Assembly: GCA_000485475.1 (NCBI GenBank) | Contig: AXYY01000132.1 | Coordinates: 1-10,919 of the forward strand | Source of the DNA: Candidatus Ancillula trichonymphae ImTpAt | GTDB lineage: Bacteria; Actinomycetota; Actinomycetes; Actinomycetales; Bifidobacteriaceae | Length of the DNA: 10,919 nucleotides | Direction: 5' to 3' | In this document: one piece after another, positions 6,813 to 10,919 of the stretch | How positions within the stretch are numbered: the stretch's first letter is position 1 | Layout: each line of letters starts with the position of its first letter | Notes under the pieces: generated by a model | Database searches by the model: none | Seen by the model: the letters and a program-made list of their open reading frames with translations, nothing else | What the model was told of the DNA's origin: nothing | Made by a program: the position numbers and the translations under genes

Positions 6813-8272
6813 GCGGGCAACATGATGTCTGGTTTTCTACCATTTACTTCGTATTCTCGTAGTTTGCTGTGCAGTTCATCTGGTAGTAAATTTTTGTGAA
6901 CTGCAACAACCTCAAACATGTAGTCGTCGAACCAGTTGTTGTGCATAATGTAGAAACCTTTATCGCCACCCTCAGCCCCCCAGGAGTTCTCAATGCGGAA
7001 GCGGTGGGGCTTCAAGTTCCTGTCAAGATCAACTCCTGTAAATAGCATGGCGTGCGTCATTGCAGAATCTCCGTAATGAACGCGGTTCTCCTTGCTGGTC
7101 TTCAAATCTACTGCGAACGTGCCGCTCAAGTCAAACAAATCTGATGCCCAAGTTCCGTCAGCGCGGTTAATAAAGGGCGCGCAATCGCAACCAAACCAGA
7201 CGGGTTCCGCTCCTCGTGAGTGCCCCTTTCCAGTTTTGTGCTTGCCCGTTAGTGACTCAACTGTTAACTGCTTCATCAGCTCAATGGGGGCGTTCAGATA
7301 CAGGGCGTCATCGCCACCAACAACATTCCCCAAGTGCGAGATTTCGATGGACAGCCCCCCCTTCTTGTGGTGCTCTGCGTGCGGATCATCGACTAGACAG
7401 ACGTAGTCTTTTAACGGCAGTGAACAGTACTTCTTGAAGAATTTCTGCGGCGTTATGCAATCTTCGCGCTTGAATTTGCCATCATCTGTTTTACACGAGT
7501 AGCTGAATTGTTGTTCAGGTGGAGTTCCCAAATTCGTTGCCAAAATTGACCAAATATCGCGCAGAATACTAACTCTCTCATTCTCAAGTTGCTGCGAACT
7601 GGCTGGTTCGTAAATCAAATTCTCTAAGTCTGCTGCTGCTTTTCGAAGTCTAGTTTTCAGTATTGAGTTCATAAAACTGGTGGAAGAAGATGCAACCGTT
7701 TCTGGCATGACCTCTTTTGGAACAACCCCATATTTTGTATACAAATTGACCGCCATATTCCACTGCCCGCCATCGTCCACGACCGTATCCAAAATAAATG
7801 CCAGAGTTTTATCAACTTGTGCCTGTGAATTCTGCTGAGTTTGATCATAATCTGAATTTACAACAACTTTCTGCGTAATCAGGTTTATAATATCGTTGAT
7901 GAAATAATTCGCGCGCTCGAACTCATCCCAGAACATCGCATAATTCTGGCTGAGTTCAAAACTGGTTCCGCCGTTATTCTTCTTGCTCTTTTCGCTGAGC
8001 CCCAAATTTGAGCGCATATTGAACCGAATCAGATTCAGCGAACTGAACAACCAGCACCGTCCACTCCTCTTTTGATTCGTGATGTCCCAGTCATCAAGTC
8101 GCACGCTCAGGGCGCTCCTCGAGGTCATCAGCTCTTTCTTGCGCTCGAAGTTTTCGGACACTTGCTCCACTCCACACTTCACAACAGCATTCTGCATGTG
8201 CGAAGCATCGTTCATGAATTCCGCGCACAACAACCGTTCAGTAGTCTCAATTTCAACTACATTAAATTCCAT
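6785..8272 (-). CDS. pepC: Aminopeptidase C (PepC), bleomycin-hydrolase family C1B
   Basis: Cytosolic papain-fold cysteine aminopeptidase that trims N-terminal residues from peptides; usually a barrel-shaped hexamer. The 495 residues include the catalytic Cys73 in NQKRSGRCWLFSSLN (oxyanion Gln67), VVDDGGQWNMAVNLYTKYG (about 164-182), PVWFGCD, His407 in SAMTHAMLFTGVD and Asn429 in RIENSWG. The C-terminus LPAWDSMGALA keeps the conserved tail that, in the family, enters the active-site cleft and enforces aminopeptidase action. It is about 45-50 residues longer than typical lactic-acid-bacterial PepC, with extra polar stretches around 135-155 and 222-270. The start at ATG 8272 is supported by GAAAGG (8290-8285), although the 12-base gap is long, and by the promoter just upstream. 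It is the first gene of the - strand operon. Confidence 0.96.
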   Translation of the reverse strand: MEFNVVEIETTERLLCAEFMNDASHMQNAVVKCGVEQVSENFERKKELMTSRSALSVRLDDWDITNQKRSGRCWLFSSLNLIRFNMRSNLGLSEKSKKNNGGTSFELSQNYAMFWDEFERANYFINDIINLITQKVVVNSDYDQTQQNSQAQVDKTLAFILDTVVDDGGQWNMAVNLYTKYGVVPKEVMPETVASSSTSFMNSILKTRLRKAAADLENLIYEPASSQQLENERVSILRDIWSILATNLGTPPEQQFSYSCKTDDGKFKREDCITPQKFFKKYCSLPLKDYVCLVDDPHAEHHKKGGLSIEISHLGNVVGGDDALYLNAPIELMKQLTVESLTGKHKTGKGHSRGAEPVWFGCDCAPFINRADGTWASDLFDLSGTFAVDLKTSKENRVHYGDSAMTHAMLFTGVDLDRNLKPHRFRIENSWGAEGGDKGFYIMHNNWFDDYMFEVVAVHKNLLPDELHSKLREYEVNGRKPDIMLPAWDSMGALA

Positions 8273-8298
8273 ATGTGTTGTGTACCTTTCACACTTAA

Positions 8299-8307
8299 AT
8301 TATAGCA
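8299..8307 (-). promoter_or_regulatory. Extended -10 promoter of the pepC operon
   Basis: On the - strand TGCTATAAT reads as a TGn extension plus a perfect -10 hexamer (TATAAT, 8304-8299). No good -35 box lies at 16-18 bases; TTGCAC sits 21 bases away. The start of transcription is expected near 8292, giving a 5' leader of about 20 bases that contains the weak ribosome site GAAAGG. It shares the 156-base divergent spacer with the serine dehydratase promoter. Confidence 0.6.
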
Positions 8308-8416
8308 TATTTACACTACTATTTGGTGCAATTTTCCGCAATCCTAAAACTTCTTGAAGAAATACGCAATTTTTATGACTTGTTTCCTTAACGTTTTTGT
8401 AACATTTTAGTCACGA

Positions 8417-8422
8417 TATAAT
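8417..8422 (+). promoter_or_regulatory. sdaA: -10 box of the decayed serine dehydratase gene
   Basis: TATAAT at 8417-8422 is followed after six bases by the ATG at 8429, so transcription would begin at or next to the start codon and the message would be leaderless, as for sufB. No convincing -35 box is seen at the normal spacing; the region upstream is T-rich (GTTTTTGTAACATTTTAG). Confidence 0.55.
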
Positions 8423-8428
8423 GAAATT

Positions 8429-9955
8429 ATGACTTCAATATACACAACATTTAATGACATTTTCAGAATTGGAGTCGGGCCTTCCTCCTCGCATACCGTT
8501 GGTCCGATGCGTGCAGCACTTGCATTTGTGCAGGAGTTAGACGCAAACAACTTGCTCGAGGGTGTAGTTTCCAATCCAGTGTCGATTACAGGGTTCACTA
8601 GCAGCAACCGGCATTGGTCACCACACTCCGAATGCTGTGGTTGCAGGATTACAGGGCCTGAAAGTGAAGGAGTACGAAAGTCCACCAGTGCGTGCGTAGT
8701 CTGAGAGAATGTCGAAGCTAGTGATAATGCAGGTGTTTAACTTCCATTGAATGGGCGGCACAACATCACATTTTCAATGCAGGACATGCTGCTTGAGCCG
8801 CGCACATTGTGAACCCCCCCCAGCAGCCCCATACGAACTGTATGATTCTGCGCGCCGAGTTTGCTGGCGGTGGCAGTTTGAGCGCACATTTTTAAGTCCA
8901 GGCGGTGGAAATGTTCTGCAACTGGGGACAGTCGAACTCAAGAAAAACTCCCTGTATTCGGTGAGGTTAGTAGTACAAAAGCTTATATTCAAGATATTTC
9001 GGACTCCAGAAACGCGCACGAACTGGTGGAATTTTGCAAAAAGAACAACTTGCGAATATCTGAGGTTGTTCGCACGCAGGTAGAGAGCGCATTCTGGTGA
9101 TGATTTCAGCGATGGTGCATTAAATCAACTACTTAACTACACTTGGCAAACCATGAACCAGTGCATTGAATCTGGGTTGAATGCGAATTCTAAAAGTCCA
9201 ACATTGCCTGATGGTTTGGGCATTCCTAGGCGCGCACCGAAGATGCATGCAACGCGGTGTAGGAACTCAAAAAGACTAGTAGTAGTGCGCGAATTGAGGT
9301 GTTGTCATGTTATGCGCTGGCAGTCAACGAGCAGAATGTTGAAGGTGGACGCATTGTAACTGCTCCTACTGCGGTTCAGCGGGCATTATTCCTGCTGTAA
9401 TCCGTTATCTACTCCAGAAGAGAACTCTGCTCAGAGGTGTGCGGATGAGAAAGACAAGCAGATATGAGTTCTTGTTGACAGCGGCTGCAATTGGCTCTAT
9501 AATTAAGCACAACAGTTCGATTTCAGGTGCTGAATGCGGTTGTCAAACAGAAATCGGATCTGTCATGCGCTATGGCAGCATCCGGTTTTATGCGCGTGGA
9601 GGGTGGTCTCACCAGAACAGGTTGAAAACGCCGCTGAAATTGCACTTGAATGCCATTCGGGCTCACTTGTGACGGAGACCCTGTCGGTGGGCTTGTCCTC
9701 ACCCCGTGCATCGAGTGAAATGCGATTGCTGCAAACACTGCGGTAACTGCTGAATCACTCGCACTAGCTGGGGACGGTAGTCATAAAGTCAGCCTGGATG
9801 TGGCGATCGAGACGATGCGACAAACCGGAATTGACATGAACGATGCGTATAAAGAGACTTCACGAGCTGGCTTGGCAAAACTACAGTTGAGTGCTGACAT
9901 TTCACGCGCATTTCACACATATTTTCAAAAATGTCATAGGGGGTGGATAGTATAA
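8429..9955 (+). pseudogene. sdaA: Decayed L-serine dehydratase (single-chain SdaA type)
   Basis: Remnant of the oxygen-sensitive 4Fe-4S enzyme that deaminates L-serine to pyruvate and ammonia. Pieces appear in family order across all three frames: IFRIGVGPSSSHTVGPMRAA (from about 8459), GSLAATGIGHHTPNAVVAGL (from about 8593, shifted frame), LPLNGRHNITFSMQ (about 8741), HELVEFCKKNNLRISEVV (about 9017), WQTMNQCIESG (about 9146), YALAVNEQNVEGGRIVTAPT (about 9312), then SAGIIPAVIRYLLQK, FLLTAAAIG, ISGAECGCQTEIGS with cluster-binding cysteines, EQVENAAEIALE, DPVGGLV, CIERNAIAA, GDGSHKVSLD and KETSRAGLA. The native end would be near 9893; the last frame now runs on to TAA 9953-9955. Numerous frameshifts and stops (for example TGA 8809-8811) rule out function. 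The order beta then alpha domain in one chain matches E. coli-type SdaA. Confidence 0.93.
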
Positions 9956-10009
9956 AGTCACACATAAGAAATAGATAGCCGTTTACTAGTTGGAAAGGTC
10001 ACACTACCA

Positions 10010-10525
10010 ATGAGAATAATGAGGAAGAATATATGCAAAGTCAGATATATAAGTCTGGACATTAAAACAACAGGACCAGATATTGTTGATGATCGGATTA
10101 CGAAAATCTGCGTGGTTAACAGAATGAAGTACAAATGCGAAATTGAGGACGAGTACAAAACTTGGGATTTAGAGTCTAGTGCAGCTGTTGAGCAGTATTT
10201 ACTTGGAACTTTAACGACTACGACGTCTGCAAACAAACAGCCAGAAGCATTAAACTGGTGTTGTTTGATGCTTCTGTTGTTTTGGGGTTCCTGAATTCTG
10301 AACAACATCCGCACAAACTGTACCATGTATTCAGAATCAGGATGCTGAAGTAATCGATTTGCGCGCACTAACTGCGGATCCAGAATCTGCGGCAAGCGTT
10401 CAGTAGAGGAACTTTCGAAAAAGTATGGCGTAGAGTGTTTTGAACCAAAACGGTTTGATACAGCAAATGCCGTCACAATGCTAGATATTCTTGAGAAGGT
10501 GGTGCCGCACATTTTAAAGAGGTAA
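10010..10525 (+). pseudogene. Decayed DnaQ-type 3'-5' exonuclease (DEDD family)
   Basis: Remnant of an exonuclease related to the DNA polymerase III epsilon subunit. The first frame, from ATG 10010 (GGAAAGG upstream at about 9991-9997), reads ISLDIKTTGPDIVDDRITKI, like the Exo I block LDxETTG...DRI, but the catalytic Glu is Lys. It runs into a stop at 10294. Homologous sequence continues in other frames: KLVLFDASVVLGFLN (from 10252), AEVIDLRALTADPES (about 10347) and KRSVEELSKKYGVECFEP (about 10393), then FDTANAVTMLDILEKVVPHI to TAA 10523-10525. In the last block the usual His/Asp pair of Exo III is not evident (KRFDTANAV). At least three frame changes. Family assignment rests on the Exo I motif and general order, so it is less certain than the other pseudogenes; the specific exonuclease subtype cannot be named. 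Confidence 0.7.
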
Positions 10526-10919
10526 ATATACCTTTAGATATACTGATAAACTTATTCGTTACTTAATGCCTAAGTTAGGTCGTATTTATAGGACGTGTAG
10601 TTTATCTTAGTCAAGATAGAGAATAGTTTAACTAGTTTCGCACACCAGTTTAACATTGGTGCTGTAAAATGGGCTCCGTAGGTTAGTTATTGACTTACAT
10701 CTCCATAATGAAAGACTATTCCACTGTCATCGGCGGAATGCGATGTCTGAGGTTGAGGTGATATTTATTGTGTAAGTAATCCTACACATCACAAGGGTCG
10801 CACATGTGAGTTACCATTATGTCACTCTCAACCGAGGACATTTTATTAACGGAGTGCTTTATAGTTCGGGTTTTCTTCAGTTTGGTTTGTGGTGTGCTTG
10901 CGGATTTTGTCTCTGGCGC
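10526..10919. other. Last 394 bases: no recognisable gene
   Basis: I find no conserved protein, tRNA or known RNA here. Three short inverted repeats are visible: CACCA/TGGTG (10643-10661), CATCG/CGATG (10728-10745) and TGTGTA/TACACA (10769-10788); all have 5-6 base stems and none is followed by a T run, so they are not convincing terminators. At the right edge two frames stay open off the window: + from ATG 10819 (MSLSTEDILLTECFIVRV...) and - from 10919 back to a TAG at 10784-10782 (APETKSASTPQTKLKK...). The - reading fits the purine-rich sense seen in the genes better, and could be a polar protein tail, but neither resembles a family I know. Confidence 0.5.

Noticed and set aside
8814..8821. 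Run of eight C as a possible phase-variation tract
   Set aside because: It lies in a pseudogene with many other lesions, so switching could not restore a product. A C7 run in pepC (about 7356-7362) leaves that frame intact.
9917..9934. ACATATTTTCAAAAATGT as a terminator after the serine dehydratase remnant
   Set aside because: The stem is AT-only, has a mismatch and almost no loop, and no T run follows.
9958..10512. Long 184-residue - strand open frame opposite the exonuclease remnant
   Set aside because: It shows no recognisable motif and lies antisense to sequence with clear DnaQ-like blocks on the + strand; it is a shadow frame.
10769..10788. TGTGTA/TACACA hairpin as a terminator or operator
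   Set aside because: Six-base arms with an eight-base loop and no T tract on either strand; such repeats are common by chance.
1..10919. tRNA, rRNA, CRISPR array, insertion sequence or phage gene
   Set aside because: I looked for cloverleaf consensus words, evenly spaced direct repeats, transposase motifs and terminal inverted repeats, and found none that hold up.

Overview
The window looks like part of a chromosome from a host-dependent or otherwise reducing actinobacterium, most likely a relative of the Bifidobacteriales. The protein-level resemblance is actinobacterial: a sufB-sufD-sufC order, an actinobacterial-type SpoU methyltransferase (NWEHDFNIGSIIRT, FGSTRSINAGA-like), and a bleomycin-hydrolase-type PepC. 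GC content seems moderate by eye; I did not compute it. Roughly half of the sequence is decayed genes lying beside compact, overlapping, intact operons. That pattern suggests recent, ongoing gene loss, as in insect- or protist-gut symbionts such as the 'Candidatus Ancillula' type. The taxon is inference and cannot be settled from this window.

Layout. Positions 1-1109 hold the 3' part of a broken copper-type P1B ATPase. Next comes a consensus promoter (TTGACA, 17-base spacer, TATAAT), overlapped by a dyad and followed directly by a leaderless sufB. sufB, sufD, sufC and ispE then run on the + strand to 4884, each overlapping the next. SufD is only about half the family length. No cysteine desulfurase (sufS) or scaffold (sufU) follows sufC. 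ispE meets ruvA tail to tail with a 15-base overlap.

The - strand unit, in transcription order, is pepC (8272-6785), a SpoU-family rRNA/tRNA methyltransferase gene with a single-base frameshift (6812-6184), a queuosine-precursor transporter gene (6191-5505) and ruvA (5508-4870). Every junction overlaps, so the four genes are probably one transcript driven by an extended -10 promoter near 8300. Divergent from it, at 8429-9955, is a leaderless L-serine dehydratase gene that is now a heavily broken pseudogene. A broken DnaQ-type exonuclease gene follows (10010-10525). The last 394 bases have no gene I can recognise.

How the genes relate. SufBCD assembles Fe-S clusters. Downstream ispE belongs to the MEP isoprenoid pathway, whose last two enzymes (IspG, IspH) are Fe-S proteins, so the co-transcription is biologically sensible. 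The lost serine dehydratase was itself a 4Fe-4S enzyme. PepC, the Q-precursor importer and a tRNA/rRNA methyltransferase suggest retained scavenging of peptides and nucleobases and retained translation upkeep. I see no phage, IS, CRISPR, tRNA or rRNA gene, and no clear undescribed system. The most interesting points are the half-length SufD, the two leaderless promoters, the suf promoter dyad, and the tandem-slippage signature of the ATPase frameshifts.
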